Source: Duncaniella sp.
Lineage (GTDB): Bacteria > Bacteroidota > Bacteroidia > Bacteroidales > Muribaculaceae
Assembly (NCBI GenBank): GCA_022511285.1
Contig: JAFLRW010000035.1
Span: 1 to 13,683 of the forward strand
DNA: 13,683 bases
Direction of reading: 5' to 3'
Both the position numbers and the translations under genes were made by a program. Position 1 is the stretch's first letter. Every line of letters starts with the position of its first letter. Below are positions 1 to 6,626 of the stretch, in pieces. Under the pieces are notes generated by a model. The model was not told the DNA's origin, ran no database searches, and saw only the letters and a list, made by a program, of their open reading frames with translations.

Positions 1-32
1 ACTATGATAATTAACCTTAATATTACCAATAA

Positions 33-1328
33 ATGACAACTGCAATAGTCTTATTTTTCGTTCTCGGCTATATGTGTATAGCTTTGGAGAGCTTTTTGAA
101 AATCAACAAGGCTGTTCCGGCCTTGCTGATGTGTGTAGTCTGCTGGACTCTCTATGCCTGCGGCGGAGCCCTTCCCGATGTCGATGTCCCCGAGCGTCTG
201 CTCCACCATCTGGGCGACACCTGCGAGATTCTATTCTTCCTTATGGGAGCAATGACAATCGTGGAGATTGTCGATGCCAACGGCGGTTTTTATTTTGTGA
301 AAGATGCCTTAGCCACCACCAGCAAGCGCAAGTTGCTCTGGCGCATCACCTTCATGACATTTGTCCTCTCGGCCATTCTCGACAACCTCACCACTTCGAT
401 TGTGATGGTGATGGTGCTTCGCAAGCTGATTGACGACCCCAAAGTGCGTATGATCTATGGCGGTATCATTGTTATAGCCGCTAATGCCGGCGGAGCCTTC
501 TCGCCCATCGGCGATGTCACCACGATTATGCTTTGGATTAAAGGTATGATTTCTACCGGAGGCGTTATCGGTCAGCTCATAGTTCCCTCGATTATTTCAG
601 TTGTGGTGTCGGCCCTCTGCGTGCAGTTCTATCTTAAGGGCGACCTCAAGATGCCCGAGACTCCCGATGAAGCTCCCGGGACTGCCAATAATTCCAATCG
701 CATGATTATTCTCTGCACCGGAGTGGGCGGTCTTGTATTCGTTCCCATCTTCCGTATGCTCACCGGCCTGCCCCCATTTATGGGTATCCTCTTGGCCCTC
801 GGCGTGCTTTGGACTGTAAGCGAGTTTACCATCAACCGCAATCCCCTTAAGATGGACAACTCCAACCTCAAGGTGACAGCCCTTCTCTCGCGCATAGATA
901 TGGCCACCATACTCTTCTTCCTCGGAATCCTTCTTGCCGTGGCCACCCTTCAGGAGACCGGAGTGCTCACCGCCTTCGGACAATGGCTCAATGAGGCATC
1001 TAACGGAAATCACTATCTGGTCACCGGTGTTATCGGTGTCGTATCATCGATTGTTGACAATGTGCCCCTCGTGGCCGGATGCATGGAGATGTATCCCATC
1101 GCAGCTATGGGTGATTTTGCACAGGATGGTCTGTTCTGGCAGCTTCTCGCATACTGCGCCGGAGTGGGCGGCTCAATGCTCATCATTGGTTCGGCCGCAG
1201 GCGTTGTAGTGATGGGCCTGGAGAAAATAAGCTTCGGCTGGTATCTGCGTCGTTTCACCTGGATTGCTTTCGCCGGATATATAGCCGGTATAGCCACCTA
1301 CGCAGTAGAGCATATGCTCTTCCTCTAA
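33..1328 (+). CDS. nhaD: NhaD-type Na+/H+ antiporter
   Basis: This inner-membrane carrier probably exchanges Na+ (or Li+) for protons and so serves sodium and pH homeostasis. The 431-residue protein is almost entirely hydrophobic helices and has the usual NhaD length. Conserved-looking polar stretches lie inside membrane segments: SAILDNLTT (113-121, D117), ANAGGAFSPIGD (150-161, D161) and SSIVDNVPL (338-346, D342). Paired motifs of this kind are typical of the ion transporter superfamily. The start is well fixed, because an in-frame TAA lies directly before the ATG (30-32) and the first residues already match the family (LGYMCIALE, KINKA). No Shine-Dalgarno site is visible, which is normal in Bacteroidetes. 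The next gene follows after 24 bp on the same strand, so this is probably the first visible gene of a three-gene unit; its promoter is outside the window or in the first 30 AT-rich bases. The family call is firm; ion preference is inferred. Confidence 0.93.
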   Translation: MTTAIVLFFVLGYMCIALESFLKINKAVPALLMCVVCWTLYACGGALPDVDVPERLLHHLGDTCEILFFLMGAMTIVEIVDANGGFYFVKDALATTSKRKLLWRITFMTFVLSAILDNLTTSIVMVMVLRKLIDDPKVRMIYGGIIVIAANAGGAFSPIGDVTTIMLWIKGMISTGGVIGQLIVPSIISVVVSALCVQFYLKGDLKMPETPDEAPGTANNSNRMIILCTGVGGLVFVPIFRMLTGLPPFMGILLALGVLWTVSEFTINRNPLKMDNSNLKVTALLSRIDMATILFFLGILLAVATLQETGVLTAFGQWLNEASNGNHYLVTGVIGVVSSIVDNVPLVAGCMEMYPIAAMGDFAQDGLFWQLLAYCAGVGGSMLIIGSAAGVVVMGLEKISFGWYLRRFTWIAFAGYIAGIATYAVEHMLFL

Positions 1329-1352
1329 TACTCTCATCATAATCGAACTATA

Positions 1353-2006
1353 ATGAAACACACCTTCGCCTTTGGCGCTATGCTAAGTCTGCTCACCGCG
1401 TGTTCAGGCCTCGGTCCTGACACTGATGTGACTCCCGGCGGCGCTGTCGGCGAGGGTGTGTTTGATTCTACTGACTTGAGCCTTTTTGAGTTGCGCCACA
1501 GGGTGAAGCGTGTCACCAAGACCACCTACTGGCGTGCTACTCCTGATGTAGATTCCGTGGCCGTAGATACGGCGGCAGCTCACGTCACAGTAACCGTGGC
1601 CTATTTTGATTCTTTAGGCAATTATGTGGCTCGACGCGACGAGCGGCTCAGACGCGACGAGTTTGGGCGCATAATCCGCTGGGAGGACCATCGGCCAAAC
1701 TTCAACCGCCAGCATGGCGGATTCCTCAAAGATACCCTATCGTATGAACACGTGTCGGCTAATGTTGTCAAATCCAACGGTATGGGCGACTTTGCCGTGA
1801 CCGTCTATGATGATGACCACCGCATAGTGGGGCAGTATACCGACCCGGCTGTCGATGGAGAACATACGGCCGTGTTCAATCTATATCGAGCTGAGGATCT
1901 TCACGGCAATTGGCTTGAGCGGCTCAGCGTGTGGACCACGCAACAGCCGGGCCAGAAGCCCCATATCAGTTATACTCTTGACCGTCGCGAGATAGTCTAT
2001 TATTAA
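1353..2006 (+). CDS. Lipoprotein of unknown function, YD/RHS-like
   Basis: I do not recognise a named family. The 217-residue product begins with a short charged and hydrophobic leader ending in the lipobox L-T-A-C (residues 14-17), so it is probably cut before C17, lipidated and exported to the periplasm or cell surface. The mature part is rich in predicted beta strands with spaced motifs such as FDSLGNYV, DEFGRIIRWED and DLHGNWLER. These resemble the D-x-x-G-N/R pattern of RHS/YD repeats found in many Bacteroidetes lipoproteins. Residues around 94-104 contain a doubled R-R-D-E motif encoded by an 18-bp direct repeat. The gene sits between nhaD (24 bp upstream) and the amidase gene (4 bp downstream), so it is likely co-transcribed and may be part of the same envelope function. 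The binding partner is unknown. Confidence 0.8.
   Translation: MKHTFAFGAMLSLLTACSGLGPDTDVTPGGAVGEGVFDSTDLSLFELRHRVKRVTKTTYWRATPDVDSVAVDTAAAHVTVTVAYFDSLGNYVARRDERLRRDEFGRIIRWEDHRPNFNRQHGGFLKDTLSYEHVSANVVKSNGMGDFAVTVYDDDHRIVGQYTDPAVDGEHTAVFNLYRAEDLHGNWLERLSVWTTQQPGQKPHISYTLDRREIVYY
1633..1661 (+). repeat. 18-bp-period in-frame direct repeat
   Basis: The 11-mer GACGCGACGAG occurs at 1633-1643 and again at 1651-1661, exactly six codons apart, inside the lipoprotein gene. It encodes a repeated R-R-D-E. With flanking bases the similarity extends to about 17 positions, which suggests a small in-frame duplication, although chance cannot be excluded. Confidence 0.55.
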
Positions 2007-2010
2007 TTCT

Positions 2011-2886
2011 ATGAAGTCAATAATCCACACTCTTGGGCTGTTGATAGCCATTATGATCCCTTCTGCCTCAGGCGCTGTGATGCCCGGCGAGGTGAGATGG
2101 CACAACGAGTCGGCTGACACCACCCGTGTCACTCGACTGTTAGTGGAGGTCAACGATGCCGGCTTGGCCGACGATGGTGAACTGGTTGCCGCAATAGCAC
2201 AGCGCTTTCTCGACACTCCATACGCATCCAATACCCTTGAAAGCTCTCCTGAGATGCTTACAGTCAATCTCGAGGGCCTTGACTGCACCACGTTTGTAGA
2301 GACAGTGGTAGCTGCGGCGTTGACTCTCAAAGAGGGCCGTCAGGCGTGGCAAGATTTTGTGTATAACCTTGGGAATATCCGCTATCGTCAGGGTGTAGTC
2401 AACGGCTATACATCGCGCCTCCACTACGTCAGCGACTGGATTGTTGACAATTCCCATCGAGGAAATATCACAGATGTCACTCCGCGACTGCCGGGTGTGG
2501 CCTATGCTGTAAAAACTCTTGACTTTATGACACGTCACCGCGAGTCGTATCCGGTTCTTGCCGATTCGGTGGAGTATGAGAGGATGAAAAACTGTGAGAT
2601 AGGCTATCGCTCACACCGCTATCCCTATGTGCGCAGCTCGGCGCTCTCCGGCAAGTGGGCAACGGAGAATCTTCACACCGGTGATATCATAGCCTTTACC
2701 ACCAAGATTCAGGGTCTTGATGTGAGTCATATTGGCATCATTATGATGCGCTCTGACGGGCCGCATCTGCTCCACGCATCTTCCAAAGCCGGACGGGTGA
2801 CGGAGGAGTCGCGTCCACTTGCCGAATATCTTCGCAAGAACACATCCATTACAGGGGCACGCATCCTGCGCATCGGACAGCGGTAA
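2011..2886 (+). CDS. DUF1460 N-acetylmuramoyl-L-alanine amidase-like protein (NlpC/P60 fold)
   Basis: This is a probable exported cysteine amidase of peptidoglycan turnover. A DUF1460 member from Bacteroides uniformis (AmiA) is known to split the stem peptide from GlcNAc-anhydroMurNAc-peptide fragments, and the same reaction is inferred here. Of 291 residues, the first 22 or so form a signal peptide (MKSIIHTLGLLIAIMIPSASGA). The catalytic cysteine is in the motif L-D-C-T-T-F-V-E (C92), and the likely catalytic histidine is H240 in V-S-H-I-G-I-I, followed by L-L-H-A-S at 253-257. This order of Cys, then His before a strand, is that of NlpC/P60 enzymes. The length fits the family and no key residue is missing. 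The gene lies 4 bp after the lipoprotein gene, the tightest spacing in the window, and converges on the sigma-54 activator gene across 42 bp. The family call is firm; the exact substrate is inferred. Confidence 0.9.
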   Translation: MKSIIHTLGLLIAIMIPSASGAVMPGEVRWHNESADTTRVTRLLVEVNDAGLADDGELVAAIAQRFLDTPYASNTLESSPEMLTVNLEGLDCTTFVETVVAAALTLKEGRQAWQDFVYNLGNIRYRQGVVNGYTSRLHYVSDWIVDNSHRGNITDVTPRLPGVAYAVKTLDFMTRHRESYPVLADSVEYERMKNCEIGYRSHRYPYVRSSALSGKWATENLHTGDIIAFTTKIQGLDVSHIGIIMMRSDGPHLLHASSKAGRVTEESRPLAEYLRKNTSITGARILRIGQR

Positions 2887-2909
2887 GTGTAGCTAATCCT
2901 GTTGCGAGA

Positions 2910-2923
2910 GGGAGAGTCCTCCC
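2910..2923. terminator. Short GC hairpin between convergent genes (weak terminator candidate)
   Basis: GGGAG-AGTC-CTCCC forms a 5-bp stem with a 4-base loop in the 42-bp gap between two converging stop codons. Neither side carries a proper T-run, so an intrinsic terminator role is only possible. Nothing else is seen in the gap. Confidence 0.25.
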
Positions 2924-2928
2924 GTCGG

Positions 2929-4170
2929 TTATTCCAATCCGTATTCTTTGATTTTCCTGTAAAGAGTGCGCTCTGAGATGTTTAACTCAGCGGCTGTGGC
3001 TTTGCGTCGCCCGCCATTACGCTCCAGGGCTCTCACTATTGTGTCGCGCTCGGTCTCCTCGAGTGTAGTAGGGGTGGTCGGGTCGGTGGGCGTGACGTCA
3101 ACTACAGCCTCCGTGGCTGATCCGACTGGAAACGGCGAGGTGAAGGGTTGAAACCTCACCGGGAGGTTGACGCCTGACGATGTAGTGTCCACAAACTCAG
3201 CGCTCTCCTGCGTGTGGTGACGTATTCCGCCTCCTGAACGCAGTTCGTCAATCTGCTGCTGCAGGCGGAATATCATTCCGAATAGCATCTCGCGCTCGCT
3301 GGCATAGTCGTGGCGGTCAGATGCAGGTGTGATTGGCGACAGCCCCATCCCCACAGCCGGCAGGTAGCGGCGCATAATATCGGAGTCAATCTCAGTGCCG
3401 GCGTGGAAAAGTGCTGCTTGTTCCACCACATTTTTGAGCTGTCGCACATTTCCGGGCCAGCGGTAAGCCATCAGAAGAGCGCGAGCAGAATCGTCAAAAG
3501 TCACTCGCGGCATAGTGTAGCGCTCTGAAAAGTCGGCGGCAAACTTGCGGGCAAGCAGCAGGATGTCGCTGCCGCGCTCGCGCAAAGGGGGCACCGATAT
3601 GGTGACTGTAGAGAGACGGTAGTATAAGTCCTCGCGAAACTTTCCTTCAGCGACGGCGCGAGCCATATCAACATTGGTGGCGGCCACGATGCGCACATTA
3701 GACTTCTGTACGGTGGATGATCCCACCTTGATAAATTCGCCCGTCTCGAGCACACGCAGCAGACGTGCCTGAGTGGTGAGCGGCAGCTCAGCCACCTCAT
3801 CGAGGAATATAGTGCCTCCGTTGGCCTCTTCGAAATATCCCTTGCGTGTGCTGACCGCTCCGGTGAAAGCTCCTTTCTCGTGGCCGAACAGCTCGGAGTC
3901 AATGGTGCCTTCGGGGATAGCGCCACAGTTGACGGCAATATAGCCGGCGTGTTTGCGGGGCGAGAAACCGTGGATTATTTTAGGGAAAAACTCTTTGCCG
4001 GAGCCGCTCTCGCCCGTGACGAGCACCGAGAGGTCAATAGGAGCCACACGCACTGCCCGCATCACAGCCTCGTTGAGCTCTGCGGAGTTGCCTATAATGC
4101 CGTAGCGGCGGCGTGCCTGTTCCACTTCGGCCGGATAGTCAGGGGTGAGGATGAGTCTTTCGGATGACAT
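2929..4170 (-). CDS. Sigma-54-dependent transcriptional activator (AAA+, Fis-type HTH), no receiver domain
   Basis: This 413-residue bacterial enhancer-binding protein should remodel RpoN holoenzyme at -24/-12 promoters using ATP. The AAA+ domain spans about 22-270: Walker A G-E-S-G-S-G-K-E (53-60), an intact sigma-54 contact loop GAFTGA (100-105), Walker B I-F-L-D-E (121-125), arginine-finger candidates in P-L-R-E-R (195-199) and sensor II W-P-G-N-V-R-Q-L-K-N (238-247). A Fis-type helix-turn-helix ends the protein (about 375-413, with RKATAAELNISERTLYRKIK). There is no receiver, GAF or PAS domain; only about 20 residues precede the AAA+ domain. A linker of roughly 100 residues rich in Thr and Pro (271-370) separates ATPase and DNA-binding parts. 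The gene follows the acyltransferase gene by 39 bp on the same strand, so the two are probably co-transcribed. Target genes cannot be told from the window. Confidence 0.93.
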   Translation of the reverse strand: MSSERLILTPDYPAEVEQARRRYGIIGNSAELNEAVMRAVRVAPIDLSVLVTGESGSGKEFFPKIIHGFSPRKHAGYIAVNCGAIPEGTIDSELFGHEKGAFTGAVSTRKGYFEEANGGTIFLDEVAELPLTTQARLLRVLETGEFIKVGSSTVQKSNVRIVAATNVDMARAVAEGKFREDLYYRLSTVTISVPPLRERGSDILLLARKFAADFSERYTMPRVTFDDSARALLMAYRWPGNVRQLKNVVEQAALFHAGTEIDSDIMRRYLPAVGMGLSPITPASDRHDYASEREMLFGMIFRLQQQIDELRSGGGIRHHTQESAEFVDTTSSGVNLPVRFQPFTSPFPVGSATEAVVDVTPTDPTTPTTLEETERDTIVRALERNGGRRKATAAELNISERTLYRKIKEYGLE

Positions 4171-4209
4171 TTTTATTGGAGGGGAGATGGTGAGAGTGTG
4201 TGGTTCAGA

Positions 4210-5067
4210 TTACTTATTTTTAGCAAGTGCATAGGTCTGCTCTCTCAGCCAGAGTCCCAATTCCTCGTCGGTGGCTGAGTGGGCCTTCAACTCTTCGGGG
4301 GTTATGATATTGCCCACTGAAACGTGAATCGTATCCCCCTTGCGACGGAACACCTCGGCCGGAAGCCGCAGAGTGCGCAGCTGCCAGCTTATGATGCCTA
4401 AGATGCGGAACCATAAGCTGTTGAGACCGTGGAAATAGATGGGAATCACCGGTACTCCAAACTGGCGAATTAGGCGAATCACCGTGGGTTGCCATTCGCG
4501 GTCAACGAACTTCAACTGTCGATTATAATTGCCCACAGCGCCGGCCGGGAAGAATCCCACCGGATGTCCGCGGCGTATCTGCATTATCGCTTCCTTTATG
4601 CCTTTCATTGACACGGCTTTCTTGGCGGGGTCGTCAGATGCGCTCTGGTCAACGGCGATAAAATTGGGTCGCATGGCCGTGAGATGATTGAGTATCATAT
4701 TGACCATCACCTTATATTCCGGGCGTCGTGAACCGATTAAGTCAATGAGAGTGATGCCGTCAAGGGCCCCGAAAGGATGGTTGCTGACTGTCACAAACGC
4801 ACCTTCCGGGAGCGAGTCAAGAATCTGCTCGTTGTCAATGCGCAGTTTGATGTTGAGGTCGTTGAGAATCCCGCGGCAGAACGGAGCGCCCGGAGTGTCG
4901 AAATTGTGAGCGTGGATATTATTGACGTCGTCGATGTCAAGGGCCTTCATAGCCCAGTTCACCAATCGGCGTTTCCCCTTGAGGAAAGGGGCCATCTCCA
5001 CAATGTCCTCATAGTCGAGCACCGTGCGCTTTACGCCTGTGGACTCCTTAGTGTCTGCGGTTTCCAT
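4210..5067 (-). CDS. Lysophospholipid (1-acylglycerol-3-phosphate-type) acyltransferase
   Basis: This is a membrane-associated acyltransferase that probably adds an acyl chain to a lysophospholipid or a related lipid. Its 285 residues carry the acyltransferase motifs N-H-P-F-G-A-L-D-G (96-104), F-F-P-A-G-A (172-177) and P-V-I-P-I-Y-F-H-G-L-N (206-216). The catalytic pair H97/D103 is separated by five residues rather than the four of classical PlsC (HX4D). This N-H-P-x-G form is, to my knowledge, usual in the hemolysin-like LPLAT subgroup and therefore not a defect. There is no clear N-terminal transmembrane helix; hydrophobic stretches are short. A -7 promoter box lies about 28 bp upstream of the ATG, and the sigma-54 activator gene follows 39 bp downstream. 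The alternative is an ornithine-lipid-type O-acyltransferase; the substrate is not determinable from sequence alone. Confidence 0.87.
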   Translation of the reverse strand: METADTKESTGVKRTVLDYEDIVEMAPFLKGKRRLVNWAMKALDIDDVNNIHAHNFDTPGAPFCRGILNDLNIKLRIDNEQILDSLPEGAFVTVSNHPFGALDGITLIDLIGSRRPEYKVMVNMILNHLTAMRPNFIAVDQSASDDPAKKAVSMKGIKEAIMQIRRGHPVGFFPAGAVGNYNRQLKFVDREWQPTVIRLIRQFGVPVIPIYFHGLNSLWFRILGIISWQLRTLRLPAEVFRRKGDTIHVSVGNIITPEELKAHSATDEELGLWLREQTYALAKNK

Positions 5068-5094
5068 ACGCTATCGCTTTATGTATTTTCACTG

Positions 5095-5102
5095 CAAAGT
5101 TA
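5095..5102 (-). promoter_or_regulatory. Bacteroidetes -7 box upstream of the acyltransferase gene
   Basis: On the minus strand the site reads TAACTTTG, matching TAnnTTTG, and is followed by CAGTG. It ends about 28 bp before the acyltransferase ATG. No TTTG stands at the ideal distance upstream; the nearest is only 12 bp away. The call therefore rests on the -7 box alone. Confidence 0.5.
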
Positions 5103-5154
5103 GCAAAAATCTGCCAAACGCCTCTATCCGCAGTTAAAAAAGCCGCGGGGATGT

Positions 5155-6495
5155 CTATTTTCGGACTATGTAGAACGTTAGGATTGCGGCAGTTGTGAGA
5201 AGCTCGCTCAATGTGAGGGCAAGCCAGATGCCGGGGGTGCCCAACAAGTGTGGGAGCAACACAAACGAGGGGATAAGAAACAAGACTCCTCGCATCAGAG
5301 CAAACCACACAGAGGGCCATACACGCTCTACGCTTTGGAAATAGCCGATGACTGTGACGTTGAATATGAAAAAGACAATGCAGGCAGCAAACAGAGGCAA
5401 TCCCTCGATGGCGAGGATGGCTGCCTGAGAGTCGGCCGCAATAAACAGCTCCACCATAATGCGTGGAAACAGGATAAACGCCGCCGTCACTGTCACGCCA
5501 AAGGCTAAGGCTGTCTGTATGGCTATACGCTCGGTGGCTTTGACCCTATCCAGTAGGTCCAGACCATAGTTATAACTGATGATTGGCTGGGCCGACTGTG
5601 CAATGGCGTTGCCTATCATAAAGAAAAACGGACAGTAATAGCAGGCTATACCGAAAGCGGCCACACCGTCGGCTCCGAGCCAATGCATGAACACGATGTT
5701 GCCCGTCAGCATCACCATCCCCATAGTGGCTTCGCCGAGAAAGGCCGACACCCCAATGCGCATCTGATAGCGGAGAGTGAGCCATAGTTCGGCAAGCTCA
5801 TCGCAGCTGAAAGGGAGCGAGATAAGACGCAGCCGCTCGGCTCGGCCCCAAAGATAGAAGATAGCCATCAATCCGCCCACTGTAATTGAGATGGAGGTGG
5901 CTATGCCGGCTCCCATAAGTCCCATTCCGAGAGGGAAGATGAACACCCAGTCAAGCAGAATGTTGAGGAGCCCGGGGACGACGTTACACCACATAGCATA
6001 TCGTGGGGAGCCGTCAAGCCTCACCACAAAGAGGCCGATGAGACTCCACATATTGGCTATCATTGATGGAGTGAGCCACACCAGATAGTCGATGGCCGGA
6101 GCCACAAGCTGCCCCGACGCTCCAAGAATCTTTACAGTAGCAGCCGGTCTAATGAGCATCAGGAGAACTATTGCCACACAGATAACAGTAGCGCCTGCCA
6201 ACGCCCTGCTCACTCCAAGCCGTGCCTTTTGTTCCTCGCCGTGAGCCAGGCGGATGGAGGCCATCACTGAGCACCCTATCCCCACCATAAGTCCCATCCC
6301 TATAAGCATCATCAACGGAGCAAACACTATATTGACAGCCGCAACCCCTACAGGCCCCACACCTTGACCTACGAAAATACCGTCGGCCATAGTGACTATG
6401 CATAAACTGAGCATACCGAGCAGGGTGGGCACGAAATACAATCTGAAAAGCCGACTCACGGATTGCTCTCCGAGGTTAATTTTATCCGATTCCAT
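5155..6495 (-). CDS. MATE-family multidrug/Na+ (or H+) exporter
   Basis: This is an inner-membrane cation-coupled exporter of the MATE superfamily, 446 residues and about 12 hydrophobic helices, the usual length. Family-typical stretches are the N-terminal L-F-R-L-Y-F-V-P-T-L-L-G, then M-A-D-G-I-F-V-G-Q-G-V-G (36-47), and in the second half I-A-Q-S-A-Q-P-I-I-S-Y-N-Y-G, which is characteristic of MepA/DinF-like members. The frame is open 27 codons further upstream (to 6576), but that extension has no MATE-like residues, crosses the promoter boxes at 6506-6537 and runs into the clpB hairpin. The ATG at 6493-6495 is therefore chosen. The leader would be very short, which is common in Bacteroidetes. 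The gene is transcribed apart from clpB upstream and is followed after 87 bp by the acyltransferase gene. Substrates are unknown; drugs, dyes or a metabolite are all possible. Confidence 0.91.
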   Translation of the reverse strand: MESDKINLGEQSVSRLFRLYFVPTLLGMLSLCIVTMADGIFVGQGVGPVGVAAVNIVFAPLMMLIGMGLMVGIGCSVMASIRLAHGEEQKARLGVSRALAGATVICVAIVLLMLIRPAATVKILGASGQLVAPAIDYLVWLTPSMIANMWSLIGLFVVRLDGSPRYAMWCNVVPGLLNILLDWVFIFPLGMGLMGAGIATSISITVGGLMAIFYLWGRAERLRLISLPFSCDELAELWLTLRYQMRIGVSAFLGEATMGMVMLTGNIVFMHWLGADGVAAFGIACYYCPFFFMIGNAIAQSAQPIISYNYGLDLLDRVKATERIAIQTALAFGVTVTAAFILFPRIMVELFIAADSQAAILAIEGLPLFAACIVFFIFNVTVIGYFQSVERVWPSVWFALMRGVLFLIPSFVLLPHLLGTPGIWLALTLSELLTTAAILTFYIVRK

Positions 6496-6505
6496 AATCA
6501 GGGTG

Positions 6506-6537
6506 CAAAGGTAGTGATTCTTCGGTGTTTCTGCAAA
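6506..6537 (-). promoter_or_regulatory. Bacteroidetes-type promoter of the MATE gene
   Basis: The minus strand reads TTTG (6534-6537), a 20-bp spacer, then TACCTTTG (6506-6513), which fits TTTG-N19/20-TAnnTTTG. Transcription would begin only a few bases before the ATG at 6495. This supports that start over the longer open frame. Confidence 0.72.
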
Positions 6538-6563
6538 ATGCTTTATGTTGACAACATCCGCAA

Positions 6564-6605
6564 ACTGCCCTCGCATCGGAATGAAAAATCTGATGCGAGG
6601 GCAGT
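6564..6605 (-). terminator. 14-bp perfect hairpin 3' of clpB
   Basis: The arms ACTGCCCTCGCATC (6564-6577) and GATGCGAGGGCAGT (6592-6605) are perfect inverted repeats around a 14-base loop. The structure begins about 21 bp past the clpB stop codon. On the minus strand the stem is followed only by a short T-run (TTTG), so termination may be incomplete, or the stem may protect the mRNA 3' end. It lies between clpB and the separate promoter of the MATE gene, as expected of a transcription boundary. Confidence 0.65.
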
Positions 6606-6626
6606 CCGGAATGTGGGGGGACAGGG

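Noticed and set aside
5103..5120. Minus-strand TTGGCAG...TTGCT upstream of the acyltransferase/sigma-54 activator operon, resembling a -24/-12 sigma-54 promoter and hence autoregulation.
   Set aside because: Only nine bases separate GG and GC, while sigma-54 promoters require ten. The site also abuts an ordinary TAnnTTTG box, so the resemblance is probably accidental.
5118..5154. CCGC...GCGG repeat with an A/T run downstream of the MATE gene as a terminator.
   Set aside because: Only four base pairs form outside a self-complementary CCGCGG with no loop, too weak to call.
6496..6576. 27-codon N-terminal extension of the MATE protein.
   Set aside because: The extension has no MATE-like residues, crosses a good promoter and overlaps the arm of the clpB hairpin.
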